From assembly GCA_903873475.1 (NCBI GenBank), contig CAIQON010000324.1, positions 1 through 46,157 on the forward strand: a stretch of DNA of 46,157 nucleotides. The letters run 5' to 3'. This document shows positions 35,454-44,231 of this stretch, in pieces. The stretch's first letter is position 1, and each line of letters begins with the position of its first letter. This stretch comes from an uncultured bacterium (GTDB taxonomy: Bacteria > Pseudomonadota > Gammaproteobacteria > Burkholderiales > CAIKXV01). The translations under genes were made by a program, and so were the position numbers. A model generated the notes under the pieces. The model had not been told where the DNA came from. It saw only the letters and a list, made by a program, of their open reading frames with translations, and ran no database searches.

Positions 35454-36863
35454 TCAGGCGCCAGCACAGAGGGACCGAACGAGAGGCTGAAGGCTCGCGG
35501 CGTCTTCGAGAATGCCGACCTGCTCGATGCTGGCCTTGATCTGCACGGGATCGAGGATACCGGTGCAGCACTCCTCGTACTTGCCTGCAATGTCGCCCCA
35601 CGTGGCTGGCTGCTCCGGCCAACCGCGGGCGGATGACCGCGCAACGGACAGTCGCCTGCCGTCCTTGAGGCTTACGGAAAGTCGCATCTCCCCCCAGTTG
35701 ACGCCGCCGGTCCACGCACCATGGTGATGTTTCAGATCGGGGGGAACTCGAACCTCCACCCGGCGCATGAGGGCTTGTACATCTGCAGCGCGCACACGTT
35801 GATCCGTATACTGATCGAGTCCCGCCTTTCGATCGATCAGTGCGATCGCCATGCTGTACGGAAGGCAGAAGCGGGCCTTGTGCCCGTCATCCGCCTCTCG
35901 GTATGAACCCAGCTTCATGGCCTGGGTCGTGCATTCGAGTTCAATGCGTTCGACCTGTCCGGGCAACAGGTCATGCTCCTGCGCGAGGTCGACCATCCCA
36001 TCGATTGCCGACGAGGCAGCTGTGTGGCCGGGATGCATCCGGACGACGGTCGTGTTGTCCGCGAGTTCCCATGCTTGTCCGAGATCCTGCGCCATCTTTT
36101 CCAGGCTGTAGTTGCCTGCGCCGTTGAAGGTTTCGGCCAGTCCGAACCGGACATGGCCGTCGATGCCGTCATCGACGCCTTCGATGGCATCGGGGTCGAC
36201 CTTGAATCCGCGACTGGCCAGCAGCGCAGAGAAGATCCCGCAACGAACGGCATGGCCCACATGAAAGGCCTTGCCCATCGAGCCGACGTTCTTGCGTATG
36301 CCGGATGCCTCCGAGGCCGTGATGCCGAGTGCCATCCTGGTCTGCATGACGTCAAGGCCGAGCAGGCGGCAACTGGCCGCGGTCACGCCGAAAGCACCGA
36401 GCAGGCAGGGCGAGTGCCAGCCTCGATCGAACAACTGGGAACCCAGGCCCTTGGAAATGTGCGTCGCGACCTGGAAGCCGATCACGAAGCCTTCGAGCAT
36501 ACGTCTGCCAGTCAGTCCGGCGTATTCAGCGACGGCCAGTGCGCCGGGCACGAGTGATGCGCTGAGATGCGTCACCCTGCGCGTGTAGTCGTCATACTCG
36601 AGCGCGTGTGCGGCGACGCCATTGACAAATCCGGCAAGCTCGACCGACGTGCGGTCCGGGCGTCCGATCAGTGTGACCTGGGCGTGGCCACCGAGCAGGC
36701 TCGCCGTATCCCTAGCGATCCGTGCGGAGTCATGACGTGACCCGGCCACGGTCACGCCCAGGGTATCGAGGAAACGCAGCTTCGCCGAAGCGATCGCCGC
36801 CGGGGGAATGGACCCGGCGGGCGTTTCCACTATGAACTGTGCAAGCTTTTCGGTTACACCCAT
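35454..36863 (-). CDS. MmgE/PrpD family protein
   Basis: This 469-residue member of the MmgE/PrpD superfamily includes 2-methylcitrate dehydratases, cis-aconitate decarboxylase and iminodisuccinate epimerase among its characterised relatives. Family blocks are clear: LRFLDTLGVTVAGSRHDSARIA, GVAAHALEYDDYTRRVTHLSASLVPGALA in outline, GITASEASGIRKNVGSMGKAFHVGHAVRCGI in outline, and MHPGHTAASSAIDGM. No prpB, prpC or acnD is near, so a propionate role is unlikely. A lyase, isomerase or decarboxylase on a polycarboxylate is the general expectation. GAGGGAAC before the ATG is a good ribosome site. Confidence 0.9.
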   Translation of the reverse strand: MGVTEKLAQFIVETPAGSIPPAAIASAKLRFLDTLGVTVAGSRHDSARIARDTASLLGGHAQVTLIGRPDRTSVELAGFVNGVAAHALEYDDYTRRVTHLSASLVPGALAVAEYAGLTGRRMLEGFVIGFQVATHISKGLGSQLFDRGWHSPCLLGAFGVTAASCRLLGLDVMQTRMALGITASEASGIRKNVGSMGKAFHVGHAVRCGIFSALLASRGFKVDPDAIEGVDDGIDGHVRFGLAETFNGAGNYSLEKMAQDLGQAWELADNTTVVRMHPGHTAASSAIDGMVDLAQEHDLLPGQVERIELECTTQAMKLGSYREADDGHKARFCLPYSMAIALIDRKAGLDQYTDQRVRAADVQALMRRVEVRVPPDLKHHHGAWTGGVNWGEMRLSVSLKDGRRLSVARSSARGWPEQPATWGDIAGKYEECCTGILDPVQIKASIEQVGILEDAASLQPLVRSLCAGA

Positions 36864-36905
36864 GATTGTTCCCTCTCGACGTCCATTTGCTGCTCGACTG
36901 CGGGG

Positions 36906-37889
36906 TCATTCGGCCTTCATGCGAACCGAACGGATCACGGCCCCCCACTTTTCGTAGTCCTTCCTGATGAAGGCAGCGAGTGCCGCAGGCGTTCCTCCGC
37001 CGGGCTCGGCCCCGTCGGCCGCCAGGCGCCTTCTCATGTCATCGGTGCCCACGACCCTGTTCAGTTCGGTGTTGAGCCGGTCGATGACAGGTGTCGGAAG
37101 GCCCGCCGGGCCCGACACCGCCCACCATTGAATGGATTCGAACCCGGGCAGGCCGGACTCGGATACGGTGGGCACGCCCGGTTCCAGTTCCATCCGCTTC
37201 AGGCTGGTGACAGCCAGCGCCCGCAGCCTTCCAGCGCGCACCTGAGGGGCCACGCTCGAGTACGCCGCGGTCAGCAGGGTCACGTGTCCGGCAACGGTGT
37301 CGACGACAGCCGGCGCGGCGCCCTTGTACGGGACGTGCAGCATCTTGATGCCGGCGCGCTGGGCAAACATTTCCGCGGTTACGTGAATGATGGTGCCCAC
37401 GCCGCTCGAAGCGAAGCTCATGGCGCCAGGACGCGCGTTCGCCATCGCGATGAAGTCTTTTACGTTCTTCACCGGCAGCGAGGGCGGCACGACGATCATC
37501 TGCGGCGAAGAGGCGATCAGGGCAATGGCAACGAAACTTGCGACCGGGTCGTAGGGGACCTTGTTGATGTGGGGATTGATCGACATCGGACTGGTCGAGG
37601 AGACCAGCAGGGTGTAGCCGTCGGGCGCCGCTCGCGCGACGTTGTCCGTACCGATGGCGCCTCCGGCACCCGAACGGTTGTCGACGATCACCTGGGTCCC
37701 CAATGCTTCGCTCAGTTTCTGTGCAGTCAGTCGCCCCATGATGTCGATGGCGCCGCCCGGCGGAAAGGGCACCACGAGCCGAATCACCTTTTCCGGATAG
37801 GTTCCGGCTTGCGGCATTGCTGCCGTCGGCAGCAATGCAACGATTGCGACTGCAGCCATGGGAACCACGATCCTTGCTGCTTTCTGCAT
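36906..37889 (-). CDS. Tripartite tricarboxylate transporter substrate-binding protein (Bug family)
   Basis: This 327-residue periplasmic receptor has a clear Sec signal (MQKAARIVVPMAAVAIVALLP with cleavage near TAAMPQA). Bug signatures: YPEKVIRLVVPFPPGGAIDIMGRL, NVARAAPDGYTLL, INKVPYDPVASFVAIALI and LHVPYKGAAPAVVD. The C-terminus has GLPTPVIDRLNTELNRVV, also typical. It lies between the MmgE/PrpD gene (42 bases downstream) and the Old Yellow Enzyme gene (46 bases upstream). No TctA/TctB permease genes are near, which is common for Bug receptors in Burkholderiales, where receptors outnumber permeases. Confidence 0.9.
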   Translation of the reverse strand: MQKAARIVVPMAAVAIVALLPTAAMPQAGTYPEKVIRLVVPFPPGGAIDIMGRLTAQKLSEALGTQVIVDNRSGAGGAIGTDNVARAAPDGYTLLVSSTSPMSINPHINKVPYDPVASFVAIALIASSPQMIVVPPSLPVKNVKDFIAMANARPGAMSFASSGVGTIIHVTAEMFAQRAGIKMLHVPYKGAAPAVVDTVAGHVTLLTAAYSSVAPQVRAGRLRALAVTSLKRMELEPGVPTVSESGLPGFESIQWWAVSGPAGLPTPVIDRLNTELNRVVGTDDMRRRLAADGAEPGGGTPAALAAFIRKDYEKWGAVIRSVRMKAE

Positions 37890-37935
37890 CGGGTACCTCA
37901 AATGTGTTCGTGTGCGCGGAGCATGGAATCCGCGA

Positions 37936-39105
37936 TCACTCCACCGATTGCCCTGTGTTGCCGTCGATGCCCCACTGCCACGTGGAAGGCCTGGTACCCG
38001 CCCGGCTGGAAGCCCGTTTTCCAAGCCAGTAGGCCAGGGACTCGCCGACGCCTGCGAACGGCGAGTCGATGCCGAGCTTCTGTGCGGCGTCTATTGGCCA
38101 GTTCGGGTTGTGCAGGAACTCGCGTCCCAGCGCGGTCAGGTCCGCGCCACCGGAACGGATGATTTCGTCTGCCTGATCCGCATGAATGATCAAGCCTACT
38201 GCCATGGTCTTTACGCCCGCGCCATTGCGGATGGCACGGGCGTATGGCACCTGGTAGCCATAACCCGGCGCCTCACCGGTTGCCGCGTCGGACATCCCGC
38301 CGGCGCTGCAGTCAATGACATCGACGCCGACCTCCTTCAGCACGCCTGCCACCCTGATGCTGTCCTCGATGCTCCAGCCGGACTCGTCGACGGCCGATAC
38401 GCGCATGAAGAGGGGCTTGTCTTCCGGCCAGGACTTGCGAACCGCACGGACCACTTCGATGGCGAACCGCATGCGCTTTTCCGGTGATCCGCCATATTCG
38501 TCGGTGCGTTGATTGGCGACTGGCGACAGGAACTGGTGTATCAGATAGCCGTGGGCGCCATGCAGTTCCAGTACCTGAAAACCGGCTTCGAGCGCTCGGC
38601 GTGCGGCCTGTTCCCAGTGTGAAAGCGATTCCTGGATGTCGTCATGCGTCATCTGGCGCGGCATGGAGTACCTGTCGGAGAACGCAATCGCGCTGGGCGC
38701 GATCAATTCCCACTCCTCGCCATGGTCGACGCCCGGGCACTGGGCCATCGGCATACGCCCTTCCCATGGCACGCTGCGGCGCGCCTTGCGTCCGGAATGG
38801 CCGAGTTGTATGCCTGCCACCGCGCCGTTCTTCCTGATCAGGTCGGTGATCCGCTTCAACGGCGCGATGAAATCGTCCTTCCAGAGACCCAGATCGCGCG
38901 GCGTCGAACAGCCGCGCGGATCAACCTTGGTCGATTCGACGAACACCAGGCCAGCACCGCCCGCGGCAAACTTTCCGTAGTGCATCAGGTGCCAGTCGTT
39001 GACGTGACCGTTGTCGGCGCAATACTGCAGCATCGGTGAAACCACGATGCGGTTCTTCAGCGTGATGCCACGGATCGTCAGCGGCGAGAACAATCGGGAG
39101 TCCAT
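37936..39105 (-). CDS. NADH:flavin oxidoreductase, Old Yellow Enzyme family (YqjM-like)
   Basis: This 389-residue FMN-dependent ene-reductase homologue begins MDSRLFSPLTIRGITLKNRI, typical of the class. The active-site region is HGAHGYLIHQFLSPVANQRTDEYGGS with the substrate-binding residues, and QLGHSGRKA lies earlier. The FMN phosphate-binding end GLIIHADQADEIIRSGGADLTALGREFLHNPNWP in outline is present. Relatives reduce activated C=C bonds using NADPH. ATG 39105 is chosen: AAGGAA lies eight bases upstream, and the N-terminus then matches. A GTG at 39126 is possible. It sits between two Bug receptor genes. Confidence 0.9.
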   Translation of the reverse strand: MDSRLFSPLTIRGITLKNRIVVSPMLQYCADNGHVNDWHLMHYGKFAAGGAGLVFVESTKVDPRGCSTPRDLGLWKDDFIAPLKRITDLIRKNGAVAGIQLGHSGRKARRSVPWEGRMPMAQCPGVDHGEEWELIAPSAIAFSDRYSMPRQMTHDDIQESLSHWEQAARRALEAGFQVLELHGAHGYLIHQFLSPVANQRTDEYGGSPEKRMRFAIEVVRAVRKSWPEDKPLFMRVSAVDESGWSIEDSIRVAGVLKEVGVDVIDCSAGGMSDAATGEAPGYGYQVPYARAIRNGAGVKTMAVGLIIHADQADEIIRSGGADLTALGREFLHNPNWPIDAAQKLGIDSPFAGVGESLAYWLGKRASSRAGTRPSTWQWGIDGNTGQSVE

Positions 39106-39193
39106 GTCTTCGATTCCTTGGGTCACACTGTTCCCTGGCGTGCTGCGTGTGATTGAGCGTGAGGGCGCCCGGGACCATACAGACAGTCACGCT

Positions 39194-40168
39194 TCACTCG
39201 GGCTTTATCCCGGCGGACTTCACGACACGCGTCCATTTGGCGATCTCGGCTTCGAGGAAGGGCTTCATGGCGGCGAGCGGCATGTCGAACGGCACCGCAC
39301 CCATGCCGGCAAGGCGCTGCTGTGCGCCTGGCGTCTGCTTGATCTGCGTCACCAGCGCGTTCAGCCTTTCGACGACGCTGGCAGGTACTTTCGAAGGCGC
39401 CACCATGCAATAGAACAACAGGCTTTCGTAGCCTGGAAGTCCGCTCTCGGCAATCGACGGGGTGTCCGCAAGGCTGGGGGTACGGTTGAGGGTCGCTACC
39501 GCGACAGGGCGCAATCGGCCCGACTGGATGTGCGGCAATGCCGCCACCACGTTGCTGAATGCAAGCTGCACGTGTCCACCCACCAAGGCCGCCAGCGCCG
39601 GCGCATCACCCTGATAGGTAACCTGGAGCATGTCGATGCCTGCCATCTGCTTGAAGAGCGCCATGTTCATGTGGGAGCTCGAGCCGATGCTGGAAGTACC
39701 GTGCGTAAGCGCACCCGGCCGCGCTTTCGCCATCTTGATGATCTCGGTCACGGACTTTGCCGCGAATGAAGGATGCGAAACGAGCACGCCGGGTACATGC
39801 GCGGCCATTGCAACCGGCGCAAAATCACGGATCGGGTCATACGGCAACTTGCCGTAAAGGGCCATGCCTGTGGTGAGCACGCCGCTGTAGGTGAAGAGCA
39901 GCGTGTAGCCATCGGGAGAGGCTTTCGCCACCGCAGCCGCCGCGATCTGTCCGTTCGCGCCGCCGCGATTGTCCACGACGACCGGCTGTCCCAGAGAGTC
40001 CTCCATCCCTTGCTGGAAGAGACGACCCAGCATGTCGGTGGCTCCGCCGGGTGGCGACGGAATCAGCATCCGAACCGGCCTGGAAGGGTAGGGCTGTTGC
40101 GCATGGGCGGTGAGACCTGGCCACTGGCAGGCCAGCAGGATGAAAATGATTCGAGACGAAGTCTTCAT
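39194..40168 (-). CDS. Tripartite tricarboxylate transporter substrate-binding protein (Bug family)
   Basis: This 324-residue periplasmic receptor has signal peptide MKTSSRIIFILLACQWPGLTAHAQ. Bug signatures: YPSRPVRMLIPSPPGGATDMLGRL, AVAKASPDGYTLLFTYSG, YGKLPYDPIRDFAPVAMA and LQVTYQGDAPALAALVGG. The last reads TYQGDAPA where the other two receptors have PYKGxAPA, so ligand contacts may differ. It lies 52 bases after the monooxygenase and 88 before the Old Yellow Enzyme start, inside the catabolic cluster. It is a third, divergent receptor rather than a recent duplicate. Confidence 0.9.
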   Translation of the reverse strand: MKTSSRIIFILLACQWPGLTAHAQQPYPSRPVRMLIPSPPGGATDMLGRLFQQGMEDSLGQPVVVDNRGGANGQIAAAAVAKASPDGYTLLFTYSGVLTTGMALYGKLPYDPIRDFAPVAMAAHVPGVLVSHPSFAAKSVTEIIKMAKARPGALTHGTSSIGSSSHMNMALFKQMAGIDMLQVTYQGDAPALAALVGGHVQLAFSNVVAALPHIQSGRLRPVAVATLNRTPSLADTPSIAESGLPGYESLLFYCMVAPSKVPASVVERLNALVTQIKQTPGAQQRLAGMGAVPFDMPLAAMKPFLEAEIAKWTRVVKSAGIKPE

Positions 40169-40220
40169 GCGGGCCCTGATGACATTGAAATGGTCTGTCC
40201 TGCCGTCGCCCCGAAAGCCT

Positions 40221-41990
40221 TCACTTCGGGACGAGTCCTTCCTCGATCGCCTTGATCTGCAGCGCCACGAAGCGCGAGAAGATCCGGCAGTTGGAGAAAC
40301 TTCCCCCTGCGAACCACAAGCCTTCCTGCGCTGTGCGCTTCCACATGTTGTTCATTTCGCCGTCTGGCCCGAGGCCCCACACGGGACCGATCTTTTCTGC
40401 AATGGCTTCGCCCAGAAGCTTCTTCACCACGGCCTGCTGCGGCTCGAAACCGGTGCCCAGGACGATCAGGTCCGCCGGTACCAGGGAGCCATCCTTGAGC
40501 AGGGCACCGCCCGGCGCGAAGCGTTCGATACGCTCGAACTGCAGCAGGCCGACCTCGCCCTGCACGATCAGCTCGGAGCACCCGCCGTCAAGGTTGTAGC
40601 CACCGTATCGCGTCCGTATCAGCATGTTGTGACCGAGGTGGTCATCGCCGTCGTACCACTTGAACCCGCGCGCGATCAGCCCGTCGATGAGCTTCCGGTC
40701 GAACTCGACCATGCGGGCGGTCATGGTCTTGAGGATGCGCTTCAACACCGGCAGGGTGTTTATGGCCACCAGCAGGTCGCCATCGTCGAGCGGAACGCCG
40801 TCATAGACGGCGTAGGTCAGTTTCGCGCTCGGATTGATGCTCAACACCATGCTCGGACCGCGCTGGATGAGCGTGGTCTGGACGCCGTTGGCGTGCAGGT
40901 CCTGTGCGATGTCATGCCCGCTGCTGCCGGTGCCAAGCACCAGCGCCTTCCTGCCACGCCAGTGCGCGCCATTGCTGAATGCGCTGGTGTGCATCAGGTC
41001 GCCCTTGAAGTCCCTGAGGCCTGGCAGGTCGGGGATGCTCGGCTCGCCGACCAGTCCGTTGGCGAAGATCAGGTGCTTCGGCCGCAAGGTGCGCTCGCGC
41101 CCATCCGTCGTGTTGCGTACCACGACAGACCACCTGCCTGCCGCATCATCGTAGCTGCCACGAGCCAGTTCGGTGCTGGTCCAGAAGTTGATTTCCATCG
41201 CCATGACGTAAGCCTCGAACCACTCGGCCAGCATGTCCTTGGGGAGGTACACGGGCCAGTTCGGCGGGAACGGCATATAGGGCAGATGGTTGAATTCCGT
41301 GGGATTGTGCAGCGCGAGAGAGTGGTAACGCGTACGCCAGCAATCGCCGACCCTCGCAAGACGGTCGATCACCAGGGTGTCGACAGAAAGATGACCCAGC
41401 GTTGCGGCCACGGTCAGCCCTGCCTGGCCGCCGCCGACCACCAGCACGGTGGGCTCGCGGTCGATGTACCGCTCACTCGCGATGCGCTGGTCTTTCCAGT
41501 TGGTGCCTCCGAAATTGCGTGAATAAGCCGCCCCGGTCGGACGACGTTCACCGATCTTTTCCTCGAACCCCTTGAGTTCATGCAGATTGGTCATGAACTG
41601 GAAGGCCCGGGTCGGGTCGCTGGCCGGAAGGCGGACCACGCCGAAGCCACTGCCCACTGCGGTCTCGTATCGGAAGATGCCCTCGAATACTTCGGCACCG
41701 GCGCGCAGCACGACCCTGGGCGGTGTGCGCTCCGCCGCGATGACGAAATTGCGCGCCTTCGTGGCGGGCTGCCTGGACATCATCAGGGCGGCGATGGCGA
41801 CAGGGCCCTCACAGGGCGTGATGCTCCATGTAAAGCCAAACAGGTCGCGCCAGTGGCTGTCCAGCCCGAACAGCGCCGCGATGGAGGCCTCGCTGTCCCC
41901 CTGCAGGGCGACATTGAGCCGCTCGAGCCATCGCTCGACGTGAGCCTCTGCCGACTGCGCAGCAGGTGCGGGAACCGCAGGCTGACTGAT
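40221..41990 (-). CDS. Flavin-containing monooxygenase-like FAD/NAD(P) oxidoreductase with NTF2-like N-terminal region
   Basis: This is a predicted 589-residue protein. An N-terminal NTF2-like segment (HVERWLERLNVALQG, then SHWRDLFGFTW) precedes a monooxygenase module with FAD motif GGGQAG (186-191), FMO-type fingerprint FKGDLMHTSAF (328-338) and NADPH motif GTGSSG (353-358). The conserved N-terminal region is open without a stop, but no ATG, GTG or TTG occurs before residue 70 (ATG 41783). An in-frame TGA lies at 42012-42014. The only well-placed start is ATC at 41990, seven bases from a strong ribosome site, in the context ATC-AGT-CAG. A C-to-G change there would give a normal MSQPAV start. 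Function: oxygenation of an unknown substrate. Confidence 0.85.
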   Translation of the reverse strand: MSQPAVPAPAAQSAEAHVERWLERLNVALQGDSEASIAALFGLDSHWRDLFGFTWSITPCEGPVAIAALMMSRQPATKARNFVIAAERTPPRVVLRAGAEVFEGIFRYETAVGSGFGVVRLPASDPTRAFQFMTNLHELKGFEEKIGERRPTGAAYSRNFGGTNWKDQRIASERYIDREPTVLVVGGGQAGLTVAATLGHLSVDTLVIDRLARVGDCWRTRYHSLALHNPTEFNHLPYMPFPPNWPVYLPKDMLAEWFEAYVMAMEINFWTSTELARGSYDDAAGRWSVVVRNTTDGRERTLRPKHLIFANGLVGEPSIPDLPGLRDFKGDLMHTSAFSNGAHWRGRKALVLGTGSSGHDIAQDLHANGVQTTLIQRGPSMVLSINPSAKLTYAVYDGVPLDDGDLLVAINTLPVLKRILKTMTARMVEFDRKLIDGLIARGFKWYDGDDHLGHNMLIRTRYGGYNLDGGCSELIVQGEVGLLQFERIERFAPGGALLKDGSLVPADLIVLGTGFEPQQAVVKKLLGEAIAEKIGPVWGLGPDGEMNNMWKRTAQEGLWFAGGSFSNCRIFSRFVALQIKAIEEGLVPK

Positions 41991-41994
41991 GATG

Positions 41995-42002
41995 CCTCCT
42001 CC
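41995..42002 (-). promoter_or_regulatory. Strong Shine-Dalgarno before the ATC start
   Basis: The minus strand reads GGAGGAGG, an unusually strong ribosome site. It is well spaced only for ATC codons at 41993 and 41990, and no ATG, GTG or TTG follows within 60 codons in the conserved frame. Confidence 0.6.
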
Positions 42003-42156
42003 GTTTAGCCTTCAGGTGACGTCAGGCGCCACTGCTGCGCCGGTACGAATCGACCGGTCGTTGATGTTGCCCGGGCCGGACTGCATCGCCCGGCTTTTAG
42101 GGGAACGCTATTCTGGGGGAAACGCCAGCTTCCCGCACATCGCTGTCCGGGCTCGA

Positions 42157-43749
42157 TCATGGCTCCCGCGCCGTCTCGTGATTCAGCGCGGCATTCGCGA
42201 TGTCGCGCAATCTTGCCTTCTGGATCTTGTTGCCGTTCGCGCTCGGGGTGACCGGGAACGCATCGATGGACAGGATGTGCTCGGGCACCTTGTATTTCGC
42301 GATGCGCTGCGCACAATGCGCGATCAATGCCGGGGCGTCTACCGTGGCGCCCTCGCGCGCGATGACGAACGCCACGGGCCGCGTGCCACGTGGCCCTTCT
42401 ATCCCCACGACCTGGCTCGTGAGCACCGCAGGATGTGCATCGAGCACGGCCTCGATCTCGAGCGGATTGACCAGGAACCCGGCCAGCCGCATCACGTCGC
42501 CCATCCGCGCCACAAAGATGAAGCTGTTGTCCCCGGTCGTGTAACCCAGATCGCCGCTTTTCAGGTAACCGTCAGCCGTAAAAGCGGCGGCCGTCGCAGC
42601 CGGGTTCGCGTAGTACTCGGACATCATGCTCGGCACGTGGAATTCGAGTTCGCCGCGGACGCCGTGGCCGAGAATCGAACCGGTTGCCGGATCGCGCGCA
42701 CGGACACGCCCCTCCGGCGCGATCAGGGTTCCGCCCCCGAGTTCCCGCTCTGCTGGAGGTGCATCGTGCGGGTGGCGCGACAGAAGCGCCTGTACCTCGC
42801 TCATGCCGTAGGTACCCATCAGCGTGAGGCCGCGTGCCTGCGCAGGCGCCGCCTGCCCGCCGCGCGCACCAATCACCATTCGCACGCTCGGGAAAGGCAC
42901 TGCCTCCGTGGTGGTTGCAAGCAGTTGCGCGACGATGTCGCCGACCGCCGGGAAGTGGGTGATGCGATGGTCGCGAATGGCCTGCGCCGCGGCCTGCGCC
43001 TCGAACGTTGGCAAGAGGATGAGCGGACGACCGGCCGCCAGCGCGGCAGTCGCCATGCACAGGCCCATGACACCGCACATCGGGATGGTGAGAAGTACGG
43101 CGGCGCCCTCGGCGTCGAGGCCGAATGCACCTGCCATGGCACCGGCATGGTGGGCAATGGATCGCTGCGAATGCAGAACGAACTTGGGCGCGCGAGTGGT
43201 GCCGGAAGTCGTGAAGATGATGCAGCCGGAGTCCGGCGCCACGCCCTGCGCCGGATACTCGGGCCGGCGCGCAAGGTCATGGTAACGCTTCACCGGAAGC
43301 CCGAGCAGCGACGGGAGCGCAGGGGCTTCGGGCGACTCGTCGTAAGCCACGATCGAGGTCAGTCCAGCCAGTGCGCCGGGCGGAATGTCGGACAGGATGC
43401 CGGCGAAATCGATCTTGCGAAAGCCCGGCCAGAACACCAGCAATTTCGCACCCGAGCGGCCGACGATGTCGGACACCTCGCTGCTCTTGAAGCGCGTATT
43501 CACCGTGACCACGACTGCGCCTATCTGTGCGCAGGCGAAGAAGCAGGCAAGCCAGGCCGGAACGTTGGGCAGCCACAGTGCCACGCGATCACCCGGTCCG
43601 ATGCCGAGGTCGACAAATCCCTGTGCGACGCGCCGACTTTCTTCCGCCAGGTCGCCGTGGCTCAACCGACGCTCCCCGTATATCAGCGCGGGCGTATCCG
43701 CCCCGACTGCAACACGAGGGGAAAGCAATTCCGTCAGGGATGAAGACAT
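42157..43749 (-). CDS. Acyl-CoA synthetase / AMP-dependent ligase family protein
   Basis: This 530-residue adenylate-forming enzyme shows the A3 phosphate loop as FTTSGTTRAPKFV (the family usually has TSGTTGxPK; here Gly is Arg), A5 as GTYGMSE, A7/A8 as GYLKSGDLGY and MRLAGFLVNPLEIE, and the A10 lysine in NGNKIQK near the C-terminus. It probably activates a carboxylic acid with ATP and CoA. Substrate unknown. The ATG is at 43749. The stop is 164 bases before the monooxygenase coding start. It is the first gene of the same-strand catabolic cluster. Confidence 0.9.
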   Translation of the reverse strand: MSSSLTELLSPRVAVGADTPALIYGERRLSHGDLAEESRRVAQGFVDLGIGPGDRVALWLPNVPAWLACFFACAQIGAVVVTVNTRFKSSEVSDIVGRSGAKLLVFWPGFRKIDFAGILSDIPPGALAGLTSIVAYDESPEAPALPSLLGLPVKRYHDLARRPEYPAQGVAPDSGCIIFTTSGTTRAPKFVLHSQRSIAHHAGAMAGAFGLDAEGAAVLLTIPMCGVMGLCMATAALAAGRPLILLPTFEAQAAAQAIRDHRITHFPAVGDIVAQLLATTTEAVPFPSVRMVIGARGGQAAPAQARGLTLMGTYGMSEVQALLSRHPHDAPPAERELGGGTLIAPEGRVRARDPATGSILGHGVRGELEFHVPSMMSEYYANPAATAAAFTADGYLKSGDLGYTTGDNSFIFVARMGDVMRLAGFLVNPLEIEAVLDAHPAVLTSQVVGIEGPRGTRPVAFVIAREGATVDAPALIAHCAQRIAKYKVPEHILSIDAFPVTPSANGNKIQKARLRDIANAALNHETAREP

Positions 43750-43887
43750 GGTGCGTGGCTCCGCGAGTCCGGCACGAGCCGCCCCCGCTGGCCGGCTCGC
43801 ACGTCTGTCATGCTGGTTTCTCGGATGATCGTTTTACATCAATGCGCCCGGGCCAGCGCAGACGGGTTCTGCACGAACATGTCGGCG

Positions 43888-43910
43888 TAACTCGGGTCAG
43901 AGTCACTTTT
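43888..43910. repeat. Degenerate relative of the REP-like repeat
   Basis: On the minus strand this reads GTGACTCTGACCCGAGTTA; it shares the core TCTGACCCG-x-GTT with the eight well-kept units elsewhere in the window, but its outer arms have diverged. It lies in a 233-base gene-free gap between the acyl-CoA synthetase and a small hypothetical gene, at the outer edge of the catabolic cluster. I see no other gene in this gap. Confidence 0.45.
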
Positions 43911-43982
43911 CCACTCGATAAACCGAACGCTGCTTCCTGGCGGCGCCACCGGTAGCCTCGTGTTTTTCTTTGCCGGTAGGCA

Positions 43983-44195
43983 TCAGGCTTCCCGTGGTAC
44001 GGCCAACGTGTCGAGCGCCGCGGTGAAGCGACCGACGTCGCCCACGCAGTACGCCGGGACGAGCCACTCGTCTTCGTCCCGACCGCGCAGGTGGATCCAG
44101 TCCCGCCTTTCGGTCCACGGCGTCCGGCGATAGCCGCTCACGTCCGCGATCGGTCGACGCGTCGACTCGGCGTGCCGGTAGAGAAGCGCGGGCAT
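43983..44195 (-). CDS. Small hypothetical protein
   Basis: This 70-residue protein has unknown function. Its sequence (SGYRRTPWTERRDWIHLRGRDEDEWLVPAYC, given in outline) has the charged and aromatic make-up of a real cytoplasmic protein. AGGAAGG four bases before ATG 44195 supports that start; a GTG at 44231 also exists. After its TGA the same frame stays open for about 50 codons through the degenerate repeat, so the end may have been longer once. It follows the next membrane protein gene closely on the same strand. I do not recognise the family. Confidence 0.5.
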   Translation of the reverse strand: MPALLYRHAESTRRPIADVSGYRRTPWTERRDWIHLRGRDEDEWLVPAYCVGDVGRFTAALDTLAVPREA

Positions 44196-44231
44196 CCGGC
44201 CTTCCTCACGGGGCCTCGATCGGGCTTGCAC

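Noticed and set aside
43903-44118. A 71-codon minus-strand frame overlapping the small hypothetical gene
   Set aside because: It is in a different frame from the hypothetical gene with the better ribosome site, and it is Arg-rich and motif-free.
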